Source of the DNA: Pseudomonas sp. 31-12 | Lineage (GTDB): Bacteria > Pseudomonadota > Gammaproteobacteria > Pseudomonadales > Pseudomonadaceae | Length of the DNA: 64,000 bases | Assembly: GCF_003151075.1 (NCBI RefSeq) | Contig: NZ_CP029482.1 | Span: 5,270,001-5,334,000, forward strand | Direction: 5' to 3' | In this document: in pieces, positions 25,879 to 35,360 of the stretch | Position numbering within the stretch: the first letter of the stretch is position 1 | Layout: every line of letters starts with the position of its first letter | Position numbers and translations under genes: made by a program | Notes under the pieces: model-generated | The model's database searches: none | Told to the model about the DNA's origin: nothing | What the model saw: only the letters and a program-made list of their open reading frames with translations

Positions 25879-26586
25879 ATGGAAACCAGCGCAATCCGCC
25901 TCGCCCTGATCGGTGACTACGACCCACAGGTCACCGCCCACCAAGCCATTCCCGTCGCGCTCGGCATGGCGGCTGAACAGCTGAATCTGGATGTGCAATT
26001 TCAGTGGCTGGCCACCGATCACATCAACGCCGCCACCCCGTTACACCACTTCGACGGTTTCTGGTGCGTGCCCGCCAGCCCTTACCGCGACATCGACGGC
26101 GCGTTACGGGCGATTCGTTTTGCCCGTGAGCAGCAGCGACCGTTCCTCGGCACCTGCGGCGGTTTTCAGCACGCAGTGCTTGAGTTCGCCCGAAACGTGT
26201 TGGGTTGGAAAGACGCCGAGCACGGCGAAACCCATCCCGATGCCGCCCGCGCGTTACTCACGCCGCTGGCCTGCTCATTGGTGGAAGCAACGGACAGCAT
26301 TCAACTGGTTGAAGGTTCGTTGATCGCCAAGGCGTACGAAAGCGCTGAGATCGTCGAAGGATATCGCTGCCGCTACGGCGTGAACCCGCAGTTTGAGCGT
26401 GAGTTATTGACTCAACAGCTGTGCGCCGTTGGCCATGACTCGACCGGCGACTTGCGGGCGGTGGAGCTCAAAGGGCATCCGTTCTTCGTCGCCACCCTGT
26501 TCCAGCCGGAACGCGCCGCGCTCAAGGGCACACTGCCGCCGCTGGTCCGCGCATTGGTCGAAGCCTGCGAAGGGCAAAAACCATGA
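25879..26586 (+). CDS. Glutamine amidotransferase class I-like protein (CTP synthase C-terminal-related)
   Basis: 235 residues. It opens LALIGDYDPQVTAHQAIPVAL, like the start of the CTP synthase glutaminase domain, and carries the nucleophile elbow FLGTCGGFQHAVLE with cysteine at the active site (some relatives have selenocysteine there; here it is a plain TGC). Later parts include YGVNPQFE and a C-terminal HPFFVATLFQPE that supplies the catalytic His/Glu pair region. No synthase domain is present. Substrate unknown. Overlaps the next gene by four bases. Confidence 0.82.
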   Translation: METSAIRLALIGDYDPQVTAHQAIPVALGMAAEQLNLDVQFQWLATDHINAATPLHHFDGFWCVPASPYRDIDGALRAIRFAREQQRPFLGTCGGFQHAVLEFARNVLGWKDAEHGETHPDAARALLTPLACSLVEATDSIQLVEGSLIAKAYESAEIVEGYRCRYGVNPQFERELLTQQLCAVGHDSTGDLRAVELKGHPFFVATLFQPERAALKGTLPPLVRALVEACEGQKP

Positions 26587-26912
26587 TGGCCGATACGCCA
26601 ATAGCGCCGTACTACGCGGTGATTTTTACCTCCCTGCGCACCGACGGCGATCAGGGTTATGCCGAGGCCGCCGAACGGATGGTGGAACTGGCTCGTGAGC
26701 AGCCGGGGTTTCTCGGGGTGGAATCGGCTCGGGGCGAGGATGGGCTGGGGATTACGGTGTCTTACTGGGCCAGCGAGGCGGCGATCCTGGCGTGGAAGCA
26801 TCATCCTGAGCACAGTGAGATTCGTGAGCGGGGGCGGTCGACGTGGTATTCGGCGTGTCAGACGCGGGTGTGCAAGGTTGAGCGGGCGTATGCGTTCGAG
26901 GCAGTAAAATGA
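26583..26912 (+). CDS. Antibiotic biosynthesis monooxygenase (ABM) domain protein
   Basis: 109 residues of the dimeric alpha-beta barrel type. YYAVIFTSLRTDGDQGYAEAAERMVELAREQPGFLGVES and the WASEAAILAWKHHPEH block are characteristic. Such small proteins act on quinones or haem, or have only structural roles. The ATG overlaps the TGA of the amidotransferase-like gene, so the two are translationally coupled. Confidence 0.85.
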   Translation: MMADTPIAPYYAVIFTSLRTDGDQGYAEAAERMVELAREQPGFLGVESARGEDGLGITVSYWASEAAILAWKHHPEHSEIRERGRSTWYSACQTRVCKVERAYAFEAVK

Positions 26913-26930
26913 TGCGGTGATGTTTAGGTC

Positions 26931-27014
26931 GCCATCGCTAGCAGGCTAGCTCCCACAGGGGATATGTGTCGTACACAACACTAAAGTGGGAGCTAGCCTG
27001 CTAGCGATGAGGCC
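26931..27014. repeat. Paired inverted REP-type repeat ('GCTAGCAGGCTAGC' type)
   Basis: CCATCGCTAGCAGGCTAGCTC and the inverted GAGCTAGCCTGCTAGCGATG around a spacer of about 38 bases. Same family as 3226-3325. It lies between convergent genes. Confidence 0.85.
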
Positions 27015-27033
27015 GGCACAGACACTACAAAAC

Positions 27034-27360
27034 TCAGCCCTGAACAAGACTCCGCACCGCCGCAATCTCCGGCACTTCCCGCCGATTCATGTACACCCGC
27101 AACGGCTCGGTCACATTGATCCGGTCATCGATATTCTGATCCAGCAACAACTGAATGAGCTCACGCTTGAGCGTCATGGCCTGCTCCGGCCCCGGCGCCC
27201 AGACAAATTCACTGGTGGGAATAATCCCGTCATCCGCCACGTCCATGCCAAACGAGTCTTCGCTGAAACGCACAATGTAGTGACCGGTCTTGCGATTGAG
27301 GCCGACGAAGCCTTTGAGTTGGTCGGCGGCCTGGCAGATAAGCTCGGAAGTGATGCGCAT
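27034..27360 (-). CDS. DUF1652 family protein
   Basis: 108 residues. ATG at 27360. The sequence (LICQAADQLKGFVGLNRKTG near the start, MDVADDGIIPTSEFVWAP, ELIQLLLDQNIDDRI) fits DUF1652, a small cytosolic family found mainly in Pseudomonas. Function unknown. Single gene. Confidence 0.8.
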   Translation of the reverse strand: MRITSELICQAADQLKGFVGLNRKTGHYIVRFSEDSFGMDVADDGIIPTSEFVWAPGPEQAMTLKRELIQLLLDQNIDDRINVTEPLRVYMNRREVPEIAAVRSLVQG

Positions 27361-27595
27361 ATAAACCTCACAAAAAGTCGTTAACGACCGGTGATCGATG
27401 GTTTACACGCAAGGCTGGGGAGTCGGATTTCCCTCTGCCGGGGAAACGCCTGGGCCAAGAGTACTGCAAAGAGCCGCACAAAAGCGCTGAAAAATTCTGC
27501 TTTAAACACGTTTATGTCGGTCTGGCGATAGCGCTCGGGGCGCTCAGTTGTTAAAAGAGACGTCTTTGAAAACTCATCGCGAAAGGACCTCGACC

Positions 27596-28723
27596 ATGCC
27601 TGTTACCTTCACCAAAAGCGCCCTGCTGCTGAGCGTGCTGCTCGGCCTCGGCCAGGCACAGGCCGCCAACGAGCCCGGCCCGACTGCTCTGGCGACCCGT
27701 TTGGGCATCCCGCATCCGGCAGTGATCGCCCACCGTGGCGCCTCCTTCGATGCACCGGAATCCACCGCCGCCGCCTACAAACTGGCCCGCGACCTGGGCG
27801 CCGACTACCTGGAAATGGACCTGCAACGCAGCAAGGACGGCGTGCTGTTCGCCCTGCACGACGACAACCTGCAACGCACCACCGACGTCGCCACCAAATT
27901 CCCTGATCGCAAGGACAGCCCGGCCAACGCCTTCACCCTCGCCGAACTGAAAACCCTGGATGCCGGCAGCTGGTTCAACACCGCGTACCCGGATCGCGCG
28001 CGCCCGGCCTTCGTCGGCCTGAAAATCCTGACCCTCGATGAAATCATCGACATCGCCCAAGGCAATCCGCTGCACAAGCCGGGCCTGTACATCGAAACCA
28101 AAGAGCCGAAGCAATTCCCCGGTATCGAAAGTGACCTCAAGGATAAATTGCTGGATCGCGGCTGGCTGAGCCCGGCCGGTTCCAAGCTGGCGAAAAGCAA
28201 TCTGGCGGTCGGCCAGGGCAAAGGCAAAGTCGTGCTGCAAACCTTCGAGAAGAGCAGCCTCGAACTGCTTGAGAAGGAAATGCCGAAAGTGCCGAAGATC
28301 CTGTTGCTGTGGGTCGGCGAAGGCAGCATCGAGCCGAAATCCAAAGTGACGTTTGCCGAGTCCGGCGACAAGGACAAAGCGACTTACTACGCCAAGCAGG
28401 AGCCGAAAGACAAAGCCGAATTCCAGCAATGGGTCGAGTACGCCAAGGCCCAGGGTGCAATCGGCACCGGTCCTTCGGCCGCGTTGACCAAGGGTGGCGA
28501 TCAGAGCTATTCGGACCTGGTGAAACCGTGGATGAACCAGTACACCCACGATCAGGGCCTGCTGGTGCACGTCTACACCATCGACGATGCGGTGGATTAC
28601 CAGAAAGTCATGAACGCCGGCGTCGATGGCGTCTTCACCAACCGCGCCAGTGAGTTGTTGAAGTTCTACAAACGTCCGGCGGCGGGCACCGTTGCGCAAT
28701 TGCTGCAGAACAACGGCTACTGA
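27596..28723 (+). CDS. glpQ: Periplasmic glycerophosphodiester phosphodiesterase
   Basis: 375 residues; ATG 27596 has GAAAGGACC upstream and starts a signal peptide (hydrophobic LLLSVLLGLGQAQA, cleaved before AN). The GDPD TIM barrel starts PAVIAHRGASFDAPEST (catalytic His), then GADYLEMDLQRSKDG (Glu and Asp metal ligands) and FALHDDNLQRTTD (second catalytic His). It hydrolyses glycerophosphodiesters to glycerol-3-phosphate and an alcohol. Single gene, followed by a REP pair. Confidence 0.92.
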   Translation: MPVTFTKSALLLSVLLGLGQAQAANEPGPTALATRLGIPHPAVIAHRGASFDAPESTAAAYKLARDLGADYLEMDLQRSKDGVLFALHDDNLQRTTDVATKFPDRKDSPANAFTLAELKTLDAGSWFNTAYPDRARPAFVGLKILTLDEIIDIAQGNPLHKPGLYIETKEPKQFPGIESDLKDKLLDRGWLSPAGSKLAKSNLAVGQGKGKVVLQTFEKSSLELLEKEMPKVPKILLLWVGEGSIEPKSKVTFAESGDKDKATYYAKQEPKDKAEFQQWVEYAKAQGAIGTGPSAALTKGGDQSYSDLVKPWMNQYTHDQGLLVHVYTIDDAVDYQKVMNAGVDGVFTNRASELLKFYKRPAAGTVAQLLQNNGY

Positions 28724-28753
28724 TCGGTCGCTGACACGGCACCGCGTCGACTT

Positions 28754-28846
28754 CTTCGCGGGCAAGCCTCGCTCCCACAGGATTTTTGGATGCCGACATT
28801 TTTGTGGCAAATCCGGAATCTGTAGGAGCGAGGCTTGCCCGCGAAA
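28754..28846. repeat. Paired inverted REP-type repeat ('GGGAGCGAGG' type)
   Basis: TTCGCGGGCAAGCCTCGCTC and the inverted GAGCGAGGCTTGCCCGCGAA flank about 50 bases, between glpQ and the PepSY gene. The same type recurs at 43480-43569. Confidence 0.85.
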
Positions 28847-28941
28847 TCTTCCAAACGACACGGTCATTGGAATTAAGGGTGAATTAAGTTGCCACAGTTA
28901 ATCTGGACTCACTTAAACAGATCACCCCAAGGAATGAACCC

Positions 28942-29247
28942 ATGAAAACCCTGACTGCCCTGTTCACCGCTGCTGCCCTGACCCTCACTGCTGGCCTGGC
29001 TCAAGCTGACGTTCGCGTCGACCAGATCCCTGAGCTGGTCAAGAGCGGCAAGATCAAGCCACTGGAAGAAATGAACCAGGCGGCTCTGAAACTGCACCCG
29101 GGTGCGACCATCACCGACACCGACCTGGACAACCACTTCAACAACTACGAGTACGAAGTGGAACTGAAGACCGCTGACGGCAAAGAATTCGACGTGGACT
29201 TCGATGCCACCACCGGCAAAGTCCTGAGCGACAAGCAAGACACCTGA
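28942..29247 (+). CDS. PepSY-domain periplasmic protein
   Basis: 101 residues. Signal peptide MKTLTALFTAAALTLTAGLAQA, cleaved before DV. The mature domain has the PepSY pattern: IPELVKSGKIKPLEEM, the DTDLDNHFNNYEYEVELKTADG block, and EFDVDFDATTGKVLSD. Such domains may inhibit peptidases or sense ligands in the envelope. ATG 28942 has AGGAATG upstream. Followed by a strong terminator. Confidence 0.88.
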   Translation: MKTLTALFTAAALTLTAGLAQADVRVDQIPELVKSGKIKPLEEMNQAALKLHPGATITDTDLDNHFNNYEYEVELKTADGKEFDVDFDATTGKVLSDKQDT

Positions 29248-29262
29248 TACGCGTATAAAACA

Positions 29263-29296
29263 AAGCCGCACGATCTTCGGATCGTGCGGCTTTTTT
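29263..29296 (+). terminator. Rho-independent terminator of the PepSY gene
   Basis: AAGCCGCACGATC-TTCG-GATCGTGCGGCTTTTTT: a 13-bp stem with a stable TTCG tetraloop and six T. Confidence 0.92.
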
Positions 29297-29405
29297 GCAT
29301 GTCGGATTCACCCAGGATTCAGGCGGTCGTGCTGACCAGCGCTCCCGACGTACTGGATTGACTGTGTAACGGCTCGGTAAGCAAACCAGTACATCGTCAT
29401 TCCCG

Positions 29406-31028
29406 TCACGCGCTCAGGCGCGCCGTGACTTCATTCAACTGCCCCGACAACCCATGCAAATTACGGCCAGCCGCTTCGGTGCGCTGCACGTTGTCCAGAT
29501 TGGTACTGGCGATGCTGGTAATTTCAGTGAGGTTGCGCGAGATGTCCTCGGCCACCGAGGTCTGCTCTTCGGCGGCGGTGGCGATCTGGCGGTTCATGTC
29601 GCGGATGGCTTCCACGGCATGGGTGATCCGCTCCAGCATCGCGCCGGCCTGGGTCACTTGCTCGACGCTTTCTTCACTGCGCGACTGGCCGCTTTCAATC
29701 GCCTGAGCCGCGTCCACCGCACCGGTTTGCACGGTCTGGATGATCTGGTTGATTTCGATGATCGACGCCGCCGTGCGCTGGGCCAGGCTGCGCACTTCAT
29801 CGGCCACCACTGCAAAACCGCGACCGGCTTCACCGGCACGGGCCGCTTCGATTGCCGCGTTGAGCGCCAGCAGGTTGGTTTGTTCGGCGATGCCACGAAT
29901 CACTTCGAGCACCTTGCCGATACGCCCGCTGTCGGTTTCCAGTTGGCGGATGACCGTGGCGGTATTGGCGATTTCGCCGCGCATTTGGGTGATGGTGTGA
30001 ATGGTGCCCTGCATGACTTTTTCACCGTGCTGGGCGGACTGGTCGGCATCGTCGGCGGCGCGTGCCGCATCGGCGGCGTGACGGGCGACTTCCTGTGCGG
30101 TGGCCGACATTTCGTTCATCGCCGTGGCCACCTGATCGGTACGGTTGAACTGCTCGTTAGTGCCGCTGGCCATGAGGCTGGCGATCGAATTCAGTTCACC
30201 GCTGGCGCTGTCCAGGTCCTTGGCGCTGCGCTGCAACCGGCTGAAGGTTTCGGCGAGGAAATCACGCAAGGTGTTGGCCGCGACCGCCAATTTGCCAAGC
30301 TCATCCTGACGGGTGCTGGCCACGCGGTCAGCAAACTTGCCCTGGCTGAGTTGCGCGACGTATTCGATCAGTTTGCGAATCGGTTCGACCAGGTTGCGGT
30401 TGACCAGCCACAGGCTCAACAGCCCGATCAACAGACTCGAGACGAGCATCACAATGAGCCCCAGCAACACGGTGCGATCGGCTTCGGCGCTGATCTGCTT
30501 CGATTGCTCGGTCCCCTGCTTGCGCAATTCGCTGACCAGCTCGGTCATCTGTTCGCTGGCCGCACGGTCCACACCTTTAACCGCAGCGTCGCCTGCCGTT
30601 GGGTCGGCGCCGGCCGCCACGTAGGCATCACGGCCCTTCTGATAGGCAGCGCCCAGCAGACGGTGTTCATCACGCAGGCGTTCGATGCGGGTTTTCAGTT
30701 GCGGCTCGATACCTTTTTGCCCGGCCAGCTCACCGAGAATGCCCTGCACATCGCGCTGACGGTCTTCGAACTGCTTCCAGTATTTGTCCAGGTCGGCCGG
30801 TTGCTTGCCACGCAGCAGGACGTTTTTCCATTCCTGAACCTGCACCTTGAATTGCAGGTTGGCTTCATCGATCAACTGCGAGGTGCGCAACGGGCCTTCG
30901 ATCAGGTTTGCGTAGTTCTGGACGCCGCTGGACAGAAAGTGAAAGCAGGCCAGCGCGATCAGCAACATCGCCAACAGACTGCCGCTCAGCAACGCGAGGA
31001 TTTGTGCTCTCAGGGATTTTTGCAGCAT
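29406..31028 (-). CDS. Methyl-accepting chemotaxis protein
   Basis: 540 residues from ATG 31028. Topology: membrane segment at about 12-35 ([22 protein letters not shown] reduced here to its core), a periplasmic helical sensor of about 150 residues of the four-helix-bundle type, a second membrane segment near 192-212 ([20 protein letters not shown]), a HAMP domain, then the cytoplasmic signalling domain with the conserved tip [20 protein letters not shown] and [15 protein letters not shown]. The ligand is not evident. Single gene transcribed toward the PepSY terminator. Confidence 0.92.
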   Translation of the reverse strand: MLQKSLRAQILALLSGSLLAMLLIALACFHFLSSGVQNYANLIEGPLRTSQLIDEANLQFKVQVQEWKNVLLRGKQPADLDKYWKQFEDRQRDVQGILGELAGQKGIEPQLKTRIERLRDEHRLLGAAYQKGRDAYVAAGADPTAGDAAVKGVDRAASEQMTELVSELRKQGTEQSKQISAEADRTVLLGLIVMLVSSLLIGLLSLWLVNRNLVEPIRKLIEYVAQLSQGKFADRVASTRQDELGKLAVAANTLRDFLAETFSRLQRSAKDLDSASGELNSIASLMASGTNEQFNRTDQVATAMNEMSATAQEVARHAADAARAADDADQSAQHGEKVMQGTIHTITQMRGEIANTATVIRQLETDSGRIGKVLEVIRGIAEQTNLLALNAAIEAARAGEAGRGFAVVADEVRSLAQRTAASIIEINQIIQTVQTGAVDAAQAIESGQSRSEESVEQVTQAGAMLERITHAVEAIRDMNRQIATAAEEQTSVAEDISRNLTEITSIASTNLDNVQRTEAAGRNLHGLSGQLNEVTARLSA

Positions 31029-31303
31029 CGAGTGATACTCATGACAGGGGTAATACACGCAGCAAGCGCGGCGTGAAAGGTGTCCGGACTTCCCTGTCTG
31101 CGACGTCGGCGGCTGGCCGAGGGCGCGCAACTTAACCTAAGCGTGATCGGCGTGCCAGAGCGGTTCTTGAATCCATTCCGACCATCGGCAACGCAATCGT
31201 TTGCGGTCACTTTATCGTCACAAAAACGTCATCCACAGTTGCGATGATGCGGCTCAAGTGAACCTGTAAAACCCGCGACAGGCGCCTCCCCTTGCGAGCC
31301 CTC

Positions 31304-32326
31304 ATGAACCACAGCATCGACCAAAGCCATCGCGACCCGGACCTGTTCGGCCTGCTCTACGGTTTCAGTTTTCGCCCCGGCGAGCGTGGTCGGGAGATTG
31401 ATTCGGCCAAGGCGTTGCAATGCCTGCAACAGCCGGACGAGAGTGACGAGTTTCTGTGGCTGCACCTGAACCTCGCGCATGCCGCGTGCGAGCGCTGGAT
31501 GAAAAGCCATCTGGAGTTGCCGGACGAGTTTTTCGAAGCCTTGCACGAAGGTTCTCGGTCCACGCGCATCGAGCATGTGGATTCGGCGTTGCTGGCGGTG
31601 GTCAACGACGTGGTGTTCAACCTCAGCAGCATGGTGTCGTCCGATGTATCGACGCTGTGGGTGTGTGCCCGCAGTCGGCTGATCATCAGCGCGCGCCTGC
31701 AACCGCTGCACTCGGTGGACAAGCTGCGGTCCTCGGTGAAGGCCGGCGAGTGCTTTCGTTCACCGCTGGAATTGCTCGTGCATCTGCTGCGTGATCAGGG
31801 TGAAGTGCTGACCCAGATCGTGCGCAAGACCAGCCTGAGTGTCGATCACATCGAAGATGAGTTGCTGTCTTCACGGCTGTCGACCAACCGTGCCGAACTG
31901 GGTGCCAATCGCCGAGTGCTGGTGCGCCTGCAACGGTTGTTGGCGCTGGAGCCGGGTTCGTTGTTGCGATTGCTCAACCGGCCGCCGCAATGGTTGCAAA
32001 AGGAGGACGTGAAGGAGCTGCGCAAGTCCACCGAGGAGTTTGCGCTGATCATTAACGACCTCACGGCGCTGGGTGAACGGATCAAGCTGTTGCAGGAAGA
32101 GATCGCGGCCAACCTCAACGAGCAGAGCAACCGCACGCTGTTTACTCTGACCGTGGTCACGGTGCTGGCGCTGCCGATCAACATCATTGCCGGTTTCTTT
32201 GGGATGAACGTGGGTGGCGTGCCGCTGGCGGGGGACCCGGAGGGGTTCTGGATTCTGGTGGCGCTGGTCGCGACGTTTACCGTGATTGCGGGGCGCTGGG
32301 CGTTTCGCAAGCGCCAGGATTATTGA
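31304..32326 (+). CDS. CorA/ZntB-family divalent metal transporter
   Basis: 340 residues from ATG 31304. Large cytosolic N-terminal domain followed by two membrane segments near the C-terminus (TLFTLTVVTVLALPINIIAG and FWILVALVATFTVIAG) with the signature FGMNVGGVP between them. The C-terminal charged tail RWAFRKRQDY is typical. ZntB proteins move zinc; CorA proteins move magnesium; the sequence WLHLNLAHAACERWM near residue 52 favours the ZntB branch. Single gene. Confidence 0.85.
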   Translation: MNHSIDQSHRDPDLFGLLYGFSFRPGERGREIDSAKALQCLQQPDESDEFLWLHLNLAHAACERWMKSHLELPDEFFEALHEGSRSTRIEHVDSALLAVVNDVVFNLSSMVSSDVSTLWVCARSRLIISARLQPLHSVDKLRSSVKAGECFRSPLELLVHLLRDQGEVLTQIVRKTSLSVDHIEDELLSSRLSTNRAELGANRRVLVRLQRLLALEPGSLLRLLNRPPQWLQKEDVKELRKSTEEFALIINDLTALGERIKLLQEEIAANLNEQSNRTLFTLTVVTVLALPINIIAGFFGMNVGGVPLAGDPEGFWILVALVATFTVIAGRWAFRKRQDY

Positions 32327-32351
32327 GCACGACTGAAGGCCTGCGCGAATC

Positions 32352-32480
32352 CCTGTGGCGAGGGGGTTTACCCCCGTTCGGCTGCGCAGCAGTCGTAAAA
32401 CCTGCTGGCACGGGATAACTGGACGAATGCAGGGGGGCCGCTTCGCGACCCAACGGGGGCAAGCCCCCTCGCCACAGGGT
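32352..32480. repeat. Paired inverted REP-type repeat ('GGCGAGGGGG' type)
   Basis: CCTGTGGCGAGGGGGTTTAC at the left and GGGGGCAAGCCCCCTCGCCAC at the right form an inverted pair. The right half includes the GGGGCCGCTTCGCGACCC extension. The interval also has a run of nine C after it (about 32492-32500). Confidence 0.85.
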
Positions 32481-32625
32481 ATTGCGTAGCCCCCCCCCCG
32501 AACATTGGCGGTGAATTCTGATTAATGGATCAGCAAAACCCCCAAACCCTGATCCAAGGCAGTTTCTCTGTAACATTTGGCAACGATCATGACGAACACT
32601 CCTTCCTTCCTCAGGATTGTCCGTC

Positions 32626-34242
32626 ATGGCTACGCCTTCCTACACCGCTCAAACGCAGGCTCCCGCCCGTAGCGCCAGACCGCAACTCGATAAAAAGCCC
32701 AGCCTGTTCACCCTCGTGGTGTTTTTCGGGGTGCTGGCCAGCGGGTTGTTGTTTACCGCCTACAGCCTGATACACGACATGAACGAACTCGGCACGGTGG
32801 TCACCACCTGGACGCCGTTTCTGCTGTTGGGCGTCGCACTGCTGATCGCCCTGGGCTTTGAGTTCGTCAACGGTTTCCACGACACCGCCAACGCCGTGGC
32901 CACGGTGATTTACACCAACTCGATGCCGCCGAACTTCGCCGTGGCCTGGTCCGGGTTCTTCAACTTCCTCGGCGTGCTGCTGTCGAGTGGTGCGGTGGCG
33001 TTTGGCATCATCGCCCTGCTGCCGGTGGAGCTGATTTTGCAGGTCGGTTCCTCCGCCGGTTTCGCAATGATCTTTGCCCTGTTGATCGCCGCAATCCTGT
33101 GGAACCTCGGCACCTGGTGGCTGGGCTTGCCGGCCTCGTCGTCGCACACCCTGATCGGCTCGATCATCGGCGTCGGCGTGGCCAATGCCCTGATGCACGG
33201 CCATGACGGCACCAGCGGCGTGGACTGGGCGCAAGCGACCAAGATCGGTTACGCGTTGCTGTTGTCGCCACTGGTCGGCTTCGGCTTTGCCGCGTTGTTG
33301 CTGCTGGCCCTGCGTGCGTTCGTCAAGAATCGCGCGCTGTACAAGGCACCGGTCGGCAACACGCCACCGCCGTGGTGGATTCGCGGCATGTTGATTGTGA
33401 CCTGCACCGGCGTCTCGTTCGCCCACGGTTCCAACGACGGCCAGAAAGGCATGGGCCTGATCATGCTGATCCTGGTCGGCACGCTGCCAATGGCTTATGC
33501 GCTGAACCGCACCATGCCAGCCGACCAGGCGTTGCAGTTCGCCGCCGTCGCCGAAGTTACCCAGCAAGCGCTGGTGAAAAGCGCACCGATGCCGGCCCCG
33601 GCCGATCCGCGTCCGGTGCTCTCCGAATACGTGCGCAGCAAGGAAGCCACGCCGCAACTGGTCCCAGCGCTCGCCGCCCTCACGGGCAGTATCGGCGCAG
33701 AGGTCAAGGGTTACGGCTCGCTGTCCAAAGTGCCCGCCGAGGCCGTGGGCAACGTGCGTAACGACATGTACCTGACCAGCGAAACCATTCGCCTGATGGA
33801 CAAGAACAAGGTCGGCAACTTCGACGCCGACACCAGCGGCAAGCTGCAACTGTTCAAGCAACAGATCGACAACTCGACGCGCTTCATTCCGCTGTGGGTG
33901 AAGATCGCCGTGGCGATTGCGCTCGGGCTGGGCACCATGGTCGGCTGGAAGCGCATCGTGGTGACGGTCGGCGAGAAAATCGGCAAGACCCACCTGACTT
34001 ACGCCCAGGGCGCCTCGGCGGAAACCGTGGCAATGCTGACCATCGGTGCGGCGGACATGTTCGGCTTGCCGGTGTCGACCACTCACGTGTTGTCCTCGGG
34101 CGTGGCCGGGAGCATGGTCGCCAACGGCGGCGGCTTGCAGATGAGGACCATCCGCAACCTGCTGATGGCCTGGGTGCTGACCTTGCCGGCGGCGATTCTG
34201 TTGTCGGGCAGCCTGTACTGGCTGTTTACCAAACTTTTCTAG
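32626..34242 (+). CDS. Pit-family inorganic phosphate transporter
   Basis: 538 residues from ATG 32626, with AGGA nine bases upstream. About ten membrane segments in two halves. The repeated PiT signatures are visible: GFEFVNGFHDTANAVATVIYT and, in the second half, SFAHGSNDGQKGMG; the C-terminal half has MLTIGAADMFGLPVSTTHVLSSG. A soluble loop of about 120 residues (290-400) separates the halves. It imports phosphate, probably as metal-phosphate, driven by protons. Single gene. Confidence 0.92.
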   Translation: MATPSYTAQTQAPARSARPQLDKKPSLFTLVVFFGVLASGLLFTAYSLIHDMNELGTVVTTWTPFLLLGVALLIALGFEFVNGFHDTANAVATVIYTNSMPPNFAVAWSGFFNFLGVLLSSGAVAFGIIALLPVELILQVGSSAGFAMIFALLIAAILWNLGTWWLGLPASSSHTLIGSIIGVGVANALMHGHDGTSGVDWAQATKIGYALLLSPLVGFGFAALLLLALRAFVKNRALYKAPVGNTPPPWWIRGMLIVTCTGVSFAHGSNDGQKGMGLIMLILVGTLPMAYALNRTMPADQALQFAAVAEVTQQALVKSAPMPAPADPRPVLSEYVRSKEATPQLVPALAALTGSIGAEVKGYGSLSKVPAEAVGNVRNDMYLTSETIRLMDKNKVGNFDADTSGKLQLFKQQIDNSTRFIPLWVKIAVAIALGLGTMVGWKRIVVTVGEKIGKTHLTYAQGASAETVAMLTIGAADMFGLPVSTTHVLSSGVAGSMVANGGGLQMRTIRNLLMAWVLTLPAAILLSGSLYWLFTKLF

Positions 34243-34258
34243 CCTAGACACACCCCCC

Positions 34259-34352
34259 CTGTGGGAGCGGGCTTGCTCGCGAAGGCGGATTCACATTCAA
34301 CAGTTGAGTTGACTGACACGCCGCCTTCGCGAGCAAGCCCGCTCCCACAGGG
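34259..34352. repeat. Paired inverted REP-type repeat ('GGGAGCGGGC' type)
   Basis: TGTGGGAGCGGGCTTGCTCG and inverted CGAGCAAGCCCGCTCCCACA with GAAGGCGG/CCGCCTTC extending the stem, around about 40 bases. Confidence 0.88.
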
Positions 34353-34493
34353 GATTTTTTTGCGCGGGACAACGCATTTTGTCGCAAATTCAGGCGTTTA
34401 CCTTTTTATTGATTCACCACCCGCCGGATTGCACTTCAGTTTGCTAACGTGTGGCCGACTCTTAAGAGACTCGATGCATTCAGGAGTGGAATC

Positions 34494-35360
34494 GTGAATC
34501 TGTACATCAATCAGCTTCAACAGAAAGCTGACTTCAAAGAAGCCATCTACGCCGGCGACATCTTCCTGAACACTCAACTGCGCGCTGCCAAAGAGCTGTG
34601 TGCGTTCGCCCAGGAAAGCATCACCGCCGCTTTCAACGGCGAGACCAATCACCAGGCGCTGCACACGCTGATGCCGGTGGAAGAATTCGTGGTTCTGGTG
34701 ACGCGCCTCAAGGGCCAGTTCACCAACAGCCAGCGCGCCAAGGACCTGATCCTTTCGTTTATCGACGAGATCGGTGTCGATCCGCGCGAGTACATTTTCG
34801 ACGTGCCGCGCATTCGCGTGGTGCCGAACTATGACTACCTGCACGCCGGTGTCAGCTATGCCTACAAACCGCATCGCGACACGTGGTACGGCAGCGTCGA
34901 TTGCCAGATCAACACCTGGATGCCGGTGCACACCATCAGCCCCGACCAGACCATGATGATCAACGCCGGTTACTTCGACGTGCCGGTGAAGAACACCTCC
35001 AGCGAATGGAGCCTCAACGACTGGATCAGCAACCAGCGGCACAAGGCCAAGGACAACCTCAAGGAGGAAGTCCGCGTGCACCCGGTGCCGATGGAAGCGA
35101 TCAACACCGCGTCGGAAATGCGCATCGCCGGCAATACCGGTGAAATGCTGATTTTCTCCGGCTCGCACCTGCACGGCACGGTCGCCAACCACACCAACCA
35201 GACCCGCTTCAGCGTGGACTTCCGCCTGATGCACCTCGACGACCTCAAGCACAAGCGCGGCGCGATCAATGTCGACAGCGCCTGCCCTGATGTCGGCGCC
35301 GGTTTCAAAGACTATTTCCACGCCCACGACTTTTCGAATTTCCAAGGAATCCAGCAATGA
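34494..35360 (+). CDS. Phytanoyl-CoA dioxygenase-like Fe(II)/2-oxoglutarate oxygenase
   Basis: 288 residues. GTG at 34494 chosen as start, with AGGAG eight bases upstream. The double-stranded beta-helix iron site is visible: YKPHRDTWYG (HxD), the distal His in MLIFSGSHLHGTVAN, and the Arg in NQTRFSVDFR that binds 2-oxoglutarate. NTWMPVHTISPDQTM is also typical. The next gene, a TylF-type O-methyltransferase, overlaps by four bases, so the pair probably hydroxylates and methylates one small molecule or glycan. No biosynthetic cluster is seen around them. Confidence 0.8.
   Translation: MNLYINQLQQKADFKEAIYAGDIFLNTQLRAAKELCAFAQESITAAFNGETNHQALHTLMPVEEFVVLVTRLKGQFTNSQRAKDLILSFIDEIGVDPREYIFDVPRIRVVPNYDYLHAGVSYAYKPHRDTWYGSVDCQINTWMPVHTISPDQTMMINAGYFDVPVKNTSSEWSLNDWISNQRHKAKDNLKEEVRVHPVPMEAINTASEMRIAGNTGEMLIFSGSHLHGTVANHTNQTRFSVDFRLMHLDDLKHKRGAINVDSACPDVGAGFKDYFHAHDFSNFQGIQQ

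Noticed and set aside
26155..26170. Possible selenocysteine in the CTP-synthase-related protein
   Set aside because: The active-site codon is TGC (cysteine); no in-frame TGA is present.
29454..31076. Plus-strand open frame of 540 codons opposite the chemoreceptor
   Set aside because: Shadow of the MCP gene, no ribosome site and no recognisable fold.
32611..34251. Minus-strand open frame of 546 codons opposite the Pit transporter
   Set aside because: His/Gln-rich low-complexity translation typical of an antisense shadow; the plus strand has clear PiT motifs.
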